From the NCBI GenBank assembly GCA_012270385.1, contig JAAXIK010000486.1, forward strand, positions 52,063 to 116,062: 64,000 nt of DNA, written 5' to 3'. The position numbers and the translations under genes are program-made. Each line of letters opens with the position of its first letter. Within the stretch, counting starts at the first letter, position 1. Shown piece after piece: positions 56,587-64,000 of the stretch. This stretch comes from Rubripirellula sp. GTDB lineage: Bacteria; Planctomycetota; Planctomycetia; Pirellulales; Pirellulaceae. The notes beneath the pieces are model-generated. The model was not told where the DNA came from. It saw nothing but the letters and a program-made list of their open reading frames with translations, and searched no databases.

Positions 56587-57909
56587 GTGCTCTCTTTTTG
56601 GATTGATTTACCGGAATCGCTGCAACAAGCTCTGATCTTCCTGCTCGGACTGGTGGGTGGCACGCTCGCTAATTACGTGATTTATCGCTTCGCATATTTT
56701 AATCCGCGACGTATTAGCCCGTGGGGACTGCCTCCAGAGGATTCAAATCGAAACGGATTTGATCGTATTCCCGTTGTAGGTTGGTTGCTGCTGCGTAGAG
56801 AATCGAATCTTCATGGTCGAGGTTTTTGGATTCGACCCTTGCTCATTGAAGCAATCCTTCCGTTTGGGCTGCTGTGGCTTTATCAATTTGAGGTGGCGGA
56901 TCGCGGTTTGTGGCCTTTGCAATTGCAGAAAGCAGAACTACTCGGTGGCTACTCCAGCATGGGTGTCGATTTATTTTTCACTCATGCCTTGCTTTTGGTG
57001 CTGATGACCGCTGCCACGTTTATTGACTTCGACGAGCGAACGATCCCGGATATCATCACCATACCTGGTACATGTCTCGGACTTCTTGCAGCCACGCTTT
57101 CGGTCCAGGTTTTCATGCCAACCACCTTATTCATCGAGGGTATACCTTTTGGTGGTCCAACGACCTTTGATTCGCCATGGTCCCTGCTGAAGGAACCTAC
57201 TGACAAAGCCCTCCATGCTGATCAGGAGAGTAGGAAAACTTCATTATTGATCGCACTTGCAATCTGGAGTGCTTGGTGTTTCGCTCTAGCTGATAGGAGA
57301 TGGAGTTCGGCCTTGTTCAGGCGAAGAGGTTTCACGCGTGCGATGAAACATTTTATCAATGGCATCTTTCATTATGGTTTTTGGAAGGTGCTACTGTCTT
57401 TGTGGCTGATCGGAAGTTTTTCAATCCTGGTGATTTGGAGTATTGATGGACCTCAATGGCAGGGTTTACTCACTGGGTTGTATGGACTCGCGGTGGGAGG
57501 TGGCGTTGTCTGGTTAATCCGGATTATTGCTACTTGGGCTTTAGATGTGGAAGCGATGGGTTTCGGTGATGTCACATTGATGGCAATGATTGGATCAATG
57601 ATAGGTTGGCAAGCAGCCCTGATCGCTTTTTTCCTGTCTCCATTTGCCGCGATCTTTATCGTTCTTGGAAGGTACGTAATCACTCGGGACGCTTACACGC
57701 CTTTTGGTCCTTATCTTTGTGCGGGTGCACTGATGACGATTATCGGCTGGGATCGATTCTATCGACTCTGGCTTATGGATAACCTTCTCTTTCTTGGCCC
57801 ATTGCTCCTATGGTTTTCTTTCGCCATGTTGGCACTGATGGCGGTCATGCTCATGGTATGGCGGCAGATTAAGATGCGAATTTTTGCATCCCAAGAAGAG
57901 ATGGAGTAG
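56587..57909 (+). CDS. A24-family prepilin peptidase
   Basis: A 440-residue multi-spanning aspartic protease of the type IV prepilin class. The two catalytic Asp lie in FIDFDERTIPD (about 146-156) and MGFGDVTLMAM (GxGD type, near 325). The N-terminal cytoplasmic part FNPRRISPWGLPP and LRRESNLHGRGFWIRP matches the family, but the CxxC zinc pairs of E. coli-type enzymes are absent. Between the two Asp the chain has an unusual loop of about 100 residues. It should cleave and methylate type IV pilin or pseudopilin leaders. No pil genes are nearby. The GTG start has GGAGG four bases upstream. Confidence 0.87.
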   Translation: MLSFWIDLPESLQQALIFLLGLVGGTLANYVIYRFAYFNPRRISPWGLPPEDSNRNGFDRIPVVGWLLLRRESNLHGRGFWIRPLLIEAILPFGLLWLYQFEVADRGLWPLQLQKAELLGGYSSMGVDLFFTHALLLVLMTAATFIDFDERTIPDIITIPGTCLGLLAATLSVQVFMPTTLFIEGIPFGGPTTFDSPWSLLKEPTDKALHADQESRKTSLLIALAIWSAWCFALADRRWSSALFRRRGFTRAMKHFINGIFHYGFWKVLLSLWLIGSFSILVIWSIDGPQWQGLLTGLYGLAVGGGVVWLIRIIATWALDVEAMGFGDVTLMAMIGSMIGWQAALIAFFLSPFAAIFIVLGRYVITRDAYTPFGPYLCAGALMTIIGWDRFYRLWLMDNLLFLGPLLLWFSFAMLALMAVMLMVWRQIKMRIFASQEEME

Positions 57910-57930
57910 GTGCAGAACTGCTTCCTCTCA

Positions 57931-58560
57931 CTACTCTGTTTGCGTTGAAGAAGGTTGGAGAATTCGATCAGGGAAGATTGAGAAACCTGCCAGAATTGCG
58001 GGACTGAAAGGATCTATGTACTGCGAAGCGAGGTTCTGGATCTTTCTTTGTGGAATCAGAACACCTTCGAACTCACTCACGTGCGACCTTCTTGGTACAA
58101 GGAAATAGTCAATGTCCTCGTATGCTTCCATTTCGTAATACTCACATTTGACGTAGCGAAGCTCATCTCGATAAGTGAGTTGATGGATCTGAACGGGTAT
58201 CATGCGTACCTTTTGAGCCTCAAGCCATTTGTCCGATCTGTCCATGTTTTTGCTCGCTAATGCCGGACGCCAAACTGTGTAATTTTCCTGGCGATAAGCG
58301 GTTTCACTCAGGGGTACGGCGACTCGGACTCTCCGCAGTTCTAATCGCTCTTTCAGAACTGGTCGGTATTTGGTCACTTTTCTTGGGAGATAGAGAGTTT
58401 CCTGTTGCTGGCGATACCGTTTGACTTTTCGAGTGAGCGGACCCGAGAGAAAACTTTGTAGGTGAGTGGATATCTGTTCTCCGGCAGGTGCGTCGGCGAA
58501 GGATTCACCTGAAATCAAAACACAGCATGTCAACGATGCGAGGAGGGTTTTGGAGAACAT
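57931..58560 (-). CDS. Unknown exported Tyr/Arg-rich protein
   Basis: I do not recognise a family. A signal peptide (MFSKTLLASLTCCVLISGESFA) precedes 187 residues rich in Arg, Tyr, Val and Glu (KRYRQQQETLYLPRKVTKYRP, YRQENYTVWRP, EYYEMEAYEDIDYFLVP). Repeated short Y-x-P-x and R-V-x-V phrases suggest a beta-rich or extended fold. Only one Cys remains in the mature chain. It is convergent with the prepilin peptidase. Many planctomycetes have small exported proteins of this texture, but I can give no role. Confidence 0.7.
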   Translation of the reverse strand: MFSKTLLASLTCCVLISGESFADAPAGEQISTHLQSFLSGPLTRKVKRYRQQQETLYLPRKVTKYRPVLKERLELRRVRVAVPLSETAYRQENYTVWRPALASKNMDRSDKWLEAQKVRMIPVQIHQLTYRDELRYVKCEYYEMEAYEDIDYFLVPRRSHVSEFEGVLIPQRKIQNLASQYIDPFSPAILAGFSIFPDRILQPSSTQTE

Positions 58561-58919
58561 GCTTTACTGGATCGGTGTTAAATAAAGTGGATGATGAGGA
58601 AGTCGTGCCAGCAGGATGAGCCAAGACTACTACAGTTCATGAAAAGCTTTCTGCCAAAACTGGATGACCCTAGGCGACCCAAAGATCACAGCGGCTGAGC
58701 GAATTCGCAGTGAGGGCGGCAGCAATCTTAAACCTCGGCTCAGTTCTAGGGTAAGCCTTTCGCTTGAGATTGCCAGTGAAGTCGGGCTAGAAAAAACAAA
58801 AGAGATCCGCAGCCATGTCAAAGCTGCTTCGATGAACTGAGGTCTGAGATAGTCAGCTTGGCGGAAAAATGTCTTGAGAGTTCAACTTTTCCGATTAGCG
58901 AAGATTACGGGCAACTCGT
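58561..58919. other. Intergenic region before lolD end
   Basis: 359 bases without a gene I can support. The 63-residue minus-strand ORF 58630-58821 has no domain and no ribosome binding site. No terminator with a T-run was found. Confidence 0.4.
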
Positions 58920-59642
58920 CTAAGCAACCTGTAGTTTGGCGGTCTCCGAATTTAGCTCTCCATCTTGCATGCGATAGCAGGTGTCAGAATTCTTTGCGAT
59001 CGCATCGTCATGAGTGATCATCAGAATGGTAAGCCCATCATCCTGATTGAATGTATTCAGTAACGAGAGGATTTCCTGTCCGGTATCGGTATCAAGGTTC
59101 CCCGTCGGTTCATCGGCCAGTAGCAGAGATGGATTGGCCATTAAAGAGCGAGCGATTGCTGCTCGCTGCATTTCTCCGCCGCTCATTTCACTCGGCTTAT
59201 GAGTTGCGCGGTGCAGTAGTCCCACACGATCTAGCATCTCCTCAGCACGCCGTTTTGCAGCTTTTCGATGGTTGAAGAAGTGGAGCACGCTTTGGCTAAT
59301 CATTAAAGGTGCCAGAACATTCTCCATGGCGGTAAGCTCGGGGAGCAGGTGGTAAAACTGAAAGATGATCCCGAGGTTCTGATTTCGGTATGCGTCACGG
59401 CGGCTTCGACTGGCATTGTCAATCCGCTCGCCAGCAAAATGGATTTGTCCGTCATCCGGGTAATCCAATGCAGCAAGTAGATGCATCAGGGTGCTTTTCC
59501 CGCTTCCACTTCGACCCACAAGCGATGTGATCAGACCTCTCTGGACTTGGAGATTCACACCTCGAAGTACCGGGACTTCGATTCGATCCTTGTGGTAACT
59601 TTTTTTCAGCTGGCATGCCTCAAGGACGATCTCTGAATTCAT
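58920..59642 (-). CDS. lolD: LolD-type ABC transporter ATPase
   Basis: From ATG 59642, 240 residues of a MacB/LolD-class ATPase. Walker A is GRSGSGKST, the Q-loop is IFQFYHLLPELTAMENV, the signature is MSGGEMQRAAIARSL, and Walker B is LLLADEPTGNLD followed by the H-loop MITHDD. It pairs with the permease gene upstream on the same strand to release lipoproteins from the inner membrane, as in other diderms. The track start at 59777 adds 45 residues with no family similarity and runs into the permease's 3' end region; ATG 59642 gives the normal MNSEIVLEACQLKKSY opening. Confidence 0.93.
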   Translation of the reverse strand: MNSEIVLEACQLKKSYHKDRIEVPVLRGVNLQVQRGLITSLVGRSGSGKSTLMHLLAALDYPDDGQIHFAGERIDNASRSRRDAYRNQNLGIIFQFYHLLPELTAMENVLAPLMISQSVLHFFNHRKAAKRRAEEMLDRVGLLHRATHKPSEMSGGEMQRAAIARSLMANPSLLLADEPTGNLDTDTGQEILSLLNTFNQDDGLTILMITHDDAIAKNSDTCYRMQDGELNSETAKLQVA

Positions 59643-59792
59643 TTTTGAGTATTGGGTTGTATGGGGTCTCGGTCGTTCACGATCAGCAAAAGTGTTTTGA
59701 TCGATTTTTCTCGGGCCAACAGAGGGAAAAGGGTTTACTACTTTGCATGGGGAGCAGGCGAATCGGCGGTTGCTCACAGCCAGATTTTGATT

Positions 59793-61337
59793 CTATTCAA
59801 ACCTTAGTGCATTCACCGGATGCATTCGGGCGGCACGAAGTGCCGGCAATACACTTGCAATCACAGCGATGCCCATCGCACCCAGCATGACCCATGTGAG
59901 GGTAAAAGGATCAATAATGGTGGGGATCTCATTGAAGTAATAAACCGTTGGGTCGAATACTTCTTGTCCCGTGATGGTTTCAATGACGCCAGCAATCTCA
60001 TTGATGTTTTGAACAAAGATGAGCCCCCCAACCAATCCAGCACCGCTACCGACAAAGCCGAGTAACAGACCGTAGCTCAGAAAGATACTCATCACACCCT
60101 TTCCTGATGCACCGAGCGCTTTGAGTGTTCCAATATCCCTAGTCTTCTCCACCACAATCATGAAAAAGGTAGCCAAGATTCCAAAGCCAGCGACGGCAAT
60201 GATTAGGAAAAGAAGAATATTAAGAATGGTTGTTTCAAGTCGAACTGCAGCAAGGAGCGGTCCTTGCATATCTCGCCATGTTTGAATGTTGTAAGCGTAG
60301 ATGTCTGCTGGAAAACGACGTCTTAGTGCATCACGCACTGCGTTGAGATCCGCACCCTCTTTGAGTTTCAATTGAATCGTTGTGACGCTTTTCACTCCAG
60401 AAGCGGGATCGATCATGCCGCGAAATTCTTGCAGTTGATCCAGTCGGCAAAATGCAAATGTGCTGTCGTATTCACTCATCCCAGATTCATAGAGATCGAC
60501 AACTGTAAACTTTTGGTTGATGACTTTGGCATTATCCGATGCGTTAGGGAACATCATTCGGACATCATCGCCAGGTCGACAATAGTAGTGATCTTGAACT
60601 TCGTTATTGGCATCGCGGAATCGTGTTGTGCAAGTTGAGATTCCAAGAACGATCCCCGGGAACTGTTCGACACTCGGGTCAAACTCTTGCGCTACGTCGC
60701 AATCCGTAGTCTCAGAGAACAGCTCTGATGGGGCGGCGATCTGGAAACTCGGTTGGTTACCTTGGACTGGTTTCTCTTGACTACCAAATACCGCATTTCG
60801 CTTCTGCCGCTCTTCTTCCAAGGCTTTTTCGTAAGCGGCTTTGGCACGCCGATAGTCCCAACCTGAAGTTGGGAATTGTTTTCGTCCCGGAGCGTATCCT
60901 CCGTCCCGTAGGCTGAAGCTCACTTGTTTTTGGTTATCAGGGTGCAGGAGGTAACGACCAAATTGGCTCACTTGGTCGTAAGTTGAGGCATCAAGACCCA
61001 CAAAGTTAACATGCCGTGTGATCAGTTGACCATTAAAGTCAATCCCGAGCATTGCGGGAACGTGAACGCTAGCGGAGTGGCCCGCAACGTCCTCGCCCAC
61101 CACTTCCATGATTTGGTCAATGTGTGCTTCTGGGTCTGGCATTCCTTTGGAAAGATGACATTCAATGAGGATGTCCGATGCCAAACCATGTAAGCGCTCG
61201 TGCATCTCTGCAGAAAACCCTGCCATCACGCTGTTAACAACGATCAGAGTCGCTACCCCCAAAGTCACACTGATTATCGATGCTAAAGCGATATATCGTG
61301 TTCGGAGATAACGAAAACAAAGCAGCCAGCGATACAT
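59793..61337 (-). CDS. LolC/LolE-type ABC permease
   Basis: A 514-residue permease of the MacB/FtsX superfamily. TM1 (IALASIISVTLGVATLIVVNSVMAG) is followed by a periplasmic domain of about 290 residues with an Arg/Lys-rich helix near 160-180. Three TM helices follow in the last 130 residues (LLFLIIAVAGFGILATFFMIVV, SIFLSYGLLLGFVGSGAGLVGGLIF, WVMLGAMGIAVIASVLPALRAA). The C-terminal ALRAARMHPVNALRFE is the class hallmark. AAGGA lies eight bases before the ATG. lolD lies 150 bases downstream. With only one permease gene here, a homodimer or a distant partner is needed. Confidence 0.92.
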   Translation of the reverse strand: MYRWLLCFRYLRTRYIALASIISVTLGVATLIVVNSVMAGFSAEMHERLHGLASDILIECHLSKGMPDPEAHIDQIMEVVGEDVAGHSASVHVPAMLGIDFNGQLITRHVNFVGLDASTYDQVSQFGRYLLHPDNQKQVSFSLRDGGYAPGRKQFPTSGWDYRRAKAAYEKALEEERQKRNAVFGSQEKPVQGNQPSFQIAAPSELFSETTDCDVAQEFDPSVEQFPGIVLGISTCTTRFRDANNEVQDHYYCRPGDDVRMMFPNASDNAKVINQKFTVVDLYESGMSEYDSTFAFCRLDQLQEFRGMIDPASGVKSVTTIQLKLKEGADLNAVRDALRRRFPADIYAYNIQTWRDMQGPLLAAVRLETTILNILLFLIIAVAGFGILATFFMIVVEKTRDIGTLKALGASGKGVMSIFLSYGLLLGFVGSGAGLVGGLIFVQNINEIAGVIETITGQEVFDPTVYYFNEIPTIIDPFTLTWVMLGAMGIAVIASVLPALRAARMHPVNALRFE

Positions 61338-61640
61338 AGAGCAGTCCTTCGCAAAAACTGTGAACCTTCGTCACAGTAAGATAATTTCCAAGATGAGAGT
61401 CTAGGAAACTGCGTGAATCAGCGTAAACGGCACTTTTTCATTCGGATCGGTGTTTTTAGGTATCCCCAATACAGCTGTGTCATTCTTATCCATTGCTAAG
61501 TCACTCAGCAATAAAGTGACTCCACAAGGTGACGGACTACACAGAGATTGCGAGCAATTACGTGGATCACTCAGTCGTGAGGGATAGAGCCGCGTTCACG
61601 AATATTGATGGATGAGGCTTATATTCCTGATGACTCCGCG
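61338..61640. other. lysS/permease intergenic region
   Basis: 303 bases. ACTGTGA/TCACAGT (61357-61377) is a perfect 7-bp hairpin 20 bases upstream of the permease ATG. AGTCACT/AGTGACT (61499-61521) is another, closer to lysS. Either could be a weak terminator for lysS or a leader element; neither has a T-run. No gene is seen. Confidence 0.45.
61357..61377 (-). promoter_or_regulatory. 7-bp hairpin in the permease leader
   Basis: Perfect arms ACTGTGA and TCACAGT with a 7-base loop, 7 bases upstream of the AAGGA ribosome binding site of the permease gene. Confidence 0.4.
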
Positions 61641-63230
61641 TCATGATTCCGGGCGTTGCAGTGGGAACAGGATGATATCTCGAATGGACTTTTTCCCGGT
61701 CAAAAGCATTACAAGTCGGTCAATGCCCAGGCCTAAGCCACCTGCCGGTGGCATGGCATAGCGGAGAGCACGAATGAAGTCGTTATCCATTTTTGCCATC
61801 GATTCCTCTTCATCGAGGCCTTCCAATTGTGTTTCAAAAAGTTCTTGCTGAAGGTCCGGATCGTTCAACTCCGTGTAGGCATTGGCAATCTCCATACCCA
61901 AAACAAACAGCTCGAAACGCTCAGCGATTTCTGGCTTATCTTTTTTTCGTTTCGTAAGCGGGCAAATGCTTGCCGGATAGTCAATGACGAAGATGGGCCC
62001 GTGCAGTGAATCTTCCACTTTTTCCTCGAAGATCTCATTGCGAATGACATCCAAGTGCCGGTCTTCCGTTTTTAGTTTTAGCTGCTTGGCTAATTGAACC
62101 ACTGCTGCTTCATCATCCGAACTAACCCCTGTAGCCTCCTCAAATAGTTCAGCGTAGGTTGCTCTTTTGAAGGGTGGCGTGAAGTCCACTCGGTGTCCAT
62201 CGTATTCCCGAACATAACCACCACCGATTGCTTCGATGGCTTCCACAATGATCTGTTCAGTCAGATCCATCATGGAGTGATAATCTCCATAGGCTTGATA
62301 ACATTCCAGCATGGTGAATTCAGGGTTGTGTTTGGGGCTGATGCCTTCATTCCGGTAGACCCTACCTAATTCATAGACCCGCTCCATCCCGCCGACCATC
62401 AAGCGTTTGAGATGTAACTCCAACGCAATTCGCATCGTTAGTGGCATATCGAGTGCATTGTGATGAGTGGCGAAGGGTCGTGCTGCTGCGCCCCCAGCGA
62501 CGGTATGGAGAGTCGGTCCCTCCACTTCACAAAATCCCTGACTATCTAGAGTCTTTCTGACCGATTTTACGATTTTGGTTCGATCAAGAAATGTCTCAAC
62601 CACACCCTCATTGAAAGCGAGGTCGGCATAACGCATTCGCTGCCTTAGGTCTTGGTTGGTGAGCCCCGCATGTTTGTCCGGTGGTGGTTCCAGCATCTTC
62701 GTGTGAAAGGTTAGCTTTTCTGCGAAGACTGTCAGTTCCCCGGTTAATGTGCGACCCAAGCGTCCTTCTGCCGCAACCAAATCACCAAGATCAAAGAGCT
62801 TTGCCAAATCAAAATCTTCAGCGCCCACCTGTTTCTTGCCGACAAAAATCTGAATCTCACCCGTCCAATCTTTCAAGGTCAAGAAAATGAGTTTCCCTTG
62901 ACCGCGAGAGAGCATGATTCTCCCCGCTACTCTTACCGTGGGACCTTTTTCAGCACCCGGTCCATTTTCGGATTTCCACTGACGGTAATCCAAATCGGGA
63001 TCATCAAAACTGGGTAACTCAACACGAGTGCCATCCTCTTTTTCCCAATAGACCTCCGATGCTAAATCCTTGCAGTGGCCCATCATGGTCCGATTGTCGT
63101 AACGACTTCCAAACGGATCGATGCCTAGGGCAGCAATCTGACGCATCTTCTCACGTCGTGCGATTCGAGGATCTTTGGTATCCGCATCGGCAGGCGAGTC
63201 AGCGGCAGGTTCGGGTGCATGTTGATTCAT
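61641..63230 (-). CDS. lysS: Lysine-tRNA ligase, class II
   Basis: A 529-residue class II synthetase. The OB-fold anticodon domain runs to about 190 (VRVAGRIMLSRGQGKLIFLTLKDW). Motif 2 is VYELGRVYRNEGISPKHNPEFTMLE, and motif 3 is GGLGLGIDRLVMLLTGKKSIRDIILFP. The N-terminal 25 residues are an Ala/Asp-rich extension. It is followed by lolC/E and lolD on the same strand, an order I recall from several planctomycetes. Confidence 0.97.
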   Translation of the reverse strand: MNQHAPEPAADSPADADTKDPRIARREKMRQIAALGIDPFGSRYDNRTMMGHCKDLASEVYWEKEDGTRVELPSFDDPDLDYRQWKSENGPGAEKGPTVRVAGRIMLSRGQGKLIFLTLKDWTGEIQIFVGKKQVGAEDFDLAKLFDLGDLVAAEGRLGRTLTGELTVFAEKLTFHTKMLEPPPDKHAGLTNQDLRQRMRYADLAFNEGVVETFLDRTKIVKSVRKTLDSQGFCEVEGPTLHTVAGGAAARPFATHHNALDMPLTMRIALELHLKRLMVGGMERVYELGRVYRNEGISPKHNPEFTMLECYQAYGDYHSMMDLTEQIIVEAIEAIGGGYVREYDGHRVDFTPPFKRATYAELFEEATGVSSDDEAAVVQLAKQLKLKTEDRHLDVIRNEIFEEKVEDSLHGPIFVIDYPASICPLTKRKKDKPEIAERFELFVLGMEIANAYTELNDPDLQQELFETQLEGLDEEESMAKMDNDFIRALRYAMPPAGGLGLGIDRLVMLLTGKKSIRDIILFPLQRPES

Positions 63231-63555
63231 TTGCGGTGACTTCTTTTTCGCTCTCTAGAAACTCCAGTGGAGATGGGAATGATCACCAGCGCAGACGGTG
63301 GTTTTCACAAGCTTCCTGTCGGCTAGCGTCATTTTGGTATTCCCTGTTTTCTCGACTGACCGGCCAAATTGTCCGCTTGAATCATCGATTTGGCAACCGG
63401 CTGTGCCTTGAAACCCCAATCCACCGTTGTGCAGCTGGTGGTTAGAGATCTAGACGCTAGTCTTGCGAATTGTCTAACACCGTTTACCTACGTGGATGAG
63501 AAAACAGTTTCTCTGAAGCCAATTTCAACCGAGAGCTGCACGAAGGAATTGTGGT
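63231..63555. other. Intergenic region before the last gene
   Basis: 325 bases, divergent from lysS. ORFs in the track (63059-63445, 63390-63665) are shadows. AAGGAA at about 63543 is the ribosome binding site of the small exported protein. Confidence 0.45.
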
Positions 63556-63864
63556 ATGCACCGATATTTAATGGTTCTAATGATATTTTTCCTACCCGCG
63601 ATGTGTTTCGCGGAGGAGTTGGTGAAATATCAATTACCCGCATGGAAAGCAAAGCATATCCATGATTCAGCTAAGGCGGATACGATTGTGAAAACCCTCA
63701 CCCGTCTCGGCTGTGAGGTGAAAAAGAGCCAGCACGGTGGGCACGTCGATGTGCGATACCGCTGTCCAAAATGGAGACAACTTCGATGTGACAGTCACTC
63801 TGAAGCTCATCGCTGGGAAAAGTGGCTTAAAGAGTTTAGTTTCCAGACTGTACATCAGCACTGA
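63556..63864 (+). CDS. Small exported protein, conserved in planctomycetes
   Basis: 102 residues with a clear signal peptide (YLMVLMIFFLPAMCFA) and a compact basic mature part. YQLPAWKAKHIHDSAKADTIVKTLTRLGCEVKKSQHGGHVDVRYRCPKW is a block I recall in other planctomycetes, ending HRWEKWLKEFSFQTVH. Two Cys (LGCEV and YRCPKW) could form a disulfide. The repeat of short His motifs suggests metal binding, but this is inference. AAGGAA with eight-base spacing supports ATG 63556. Function unknown. Confidence 0.82.
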   Translation: MHRYLMVLMIFFLPAMCFAEELVKYQLPAWKAKHIHDSAKADTIVKTLTRLGCEVKKSQHGGHVDVRYRCPKWRQLRCDSHSEAHRWEKWLKEFSFQTVHQH

Positions 63865-64000
63865 ATCGTCTGATTTTGCCACTCAGTCCGTTCATGTGTA
63901 GCGGGATTCCTTTTTCTAATCTTTAAAGCGAAGATTCTCACACTTCGTAGTGGGTTGTTTACCCATTCCAGCAATATTCAAGCTTCATTACGACCATGTT

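Noticed and set aside
58630-58821. 63-aa minus-strand ORF
   Set aside because: No ribosome binding site or domain; judged to be chance.
1-64000. tRNA, rRNA, CRISPR or insertion sequences
   Set aside because: No T-loop signature with matching cloverleaf, no repeat-spacer pattern and no transposase was seen on either strand.

Overview
The window reads as chromosomal DNA of a planctomycete, most likely of the Pirellulaceae type. Moderate GC, frequent TTG/GTG starts and the protein set all point there. That set includes a DUF1501 protein paired with a giant DUF1549/DUF1553 cytochrome-WD40 protein, a ThuA/beta-propeller protein followed by a HEAT/haem-binding protein, a sulfatase, a Planctomycetes-style ECF sigma factor, and a signal peptidase I carrying a zinc ribbon. 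No mobile element, CRISPR array, tRNA or rRNA was recognised. The lineage call is inference from protein families, not from a marker gene.

Layout. 1-8 kb: the tail of a membrane protein, a small conserved protein ending in a strong terminator, a putative glycosyltransferase, a lipoprotein gene interrupted by two in-frame stops, thpR facing a YheT-type hydrolase, a 2Fe-2S ferredoxin and a Tat-exported SGNH esterase. 8-13 kb: a SWIM/SNF2 helicase and recA, with a possible structured RNA between them. 13-19.5 kb, minus strand: glnS, a dihaem cytochrome lipoprotein, gltX and ruvB. 19.8-26.6 kb, plus strand: a bioA interrupted by a stop, an ECF sigma factor, a NUDIX protein, a cysteine desulfurase, an unknown tail-anchored protein and an orphan LuxR-type response regulator. 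26.7-31.4 kb: rpsA, a DUF2071 protein, rpiB and aroC. 31.7-41 kb: a sulfatase, a CaMKII-association-domain protein, thiL, an aldehyde dehydrogenase with a DUF58 protein, fabH and the signal peptidase. 41-56 kb: the haem/HEAT and ThuA/propeller pair, the tight leuB-cdsA-tatD operon, and the DUF1501 plus DUF1549/1553 pair. 56.5-64 kb: an A24 prepilin peptidase, a basic exported unknown, lolD, a lolC/E-type permease, lysS and a small exported protein.

How the genes fit together. Most are housekeeping: translation (glnS, gltX, lysS, rpsA), recombination (recA, ruvB), cofactors and amino acids (bioA, thiL, aroC, leuB), lipid synthesis (fabH, cdsA) and lipoprotein sorting (lolC/D). They alternate with exported planctomycete proteins of uncertain substrate (cytochrome, sulfatase, esterase, DUF1501/1549/1553).

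The most notable signals are lesions and leaders, not a new multi-gene system. The lesions are two in-frame stops in a lipoprotein gene, one in-frame stop in bioA next to a damaged active-site motif, and an apparent paired +1/-1 indel in the NAD-binding motif of the aldehyde dehydrogenase. They are either real decay or consensus errors, and raw reads would decide. The best regulatory candidates are an 11-bp hairpin that buries the ribosome binding site of the DUF58 gene, a nested-helix element upstream of recA, and a 9-codon leader ORF plus hairpin upstream of the helicase. I did not find a convincing undescribed multi-gene system.
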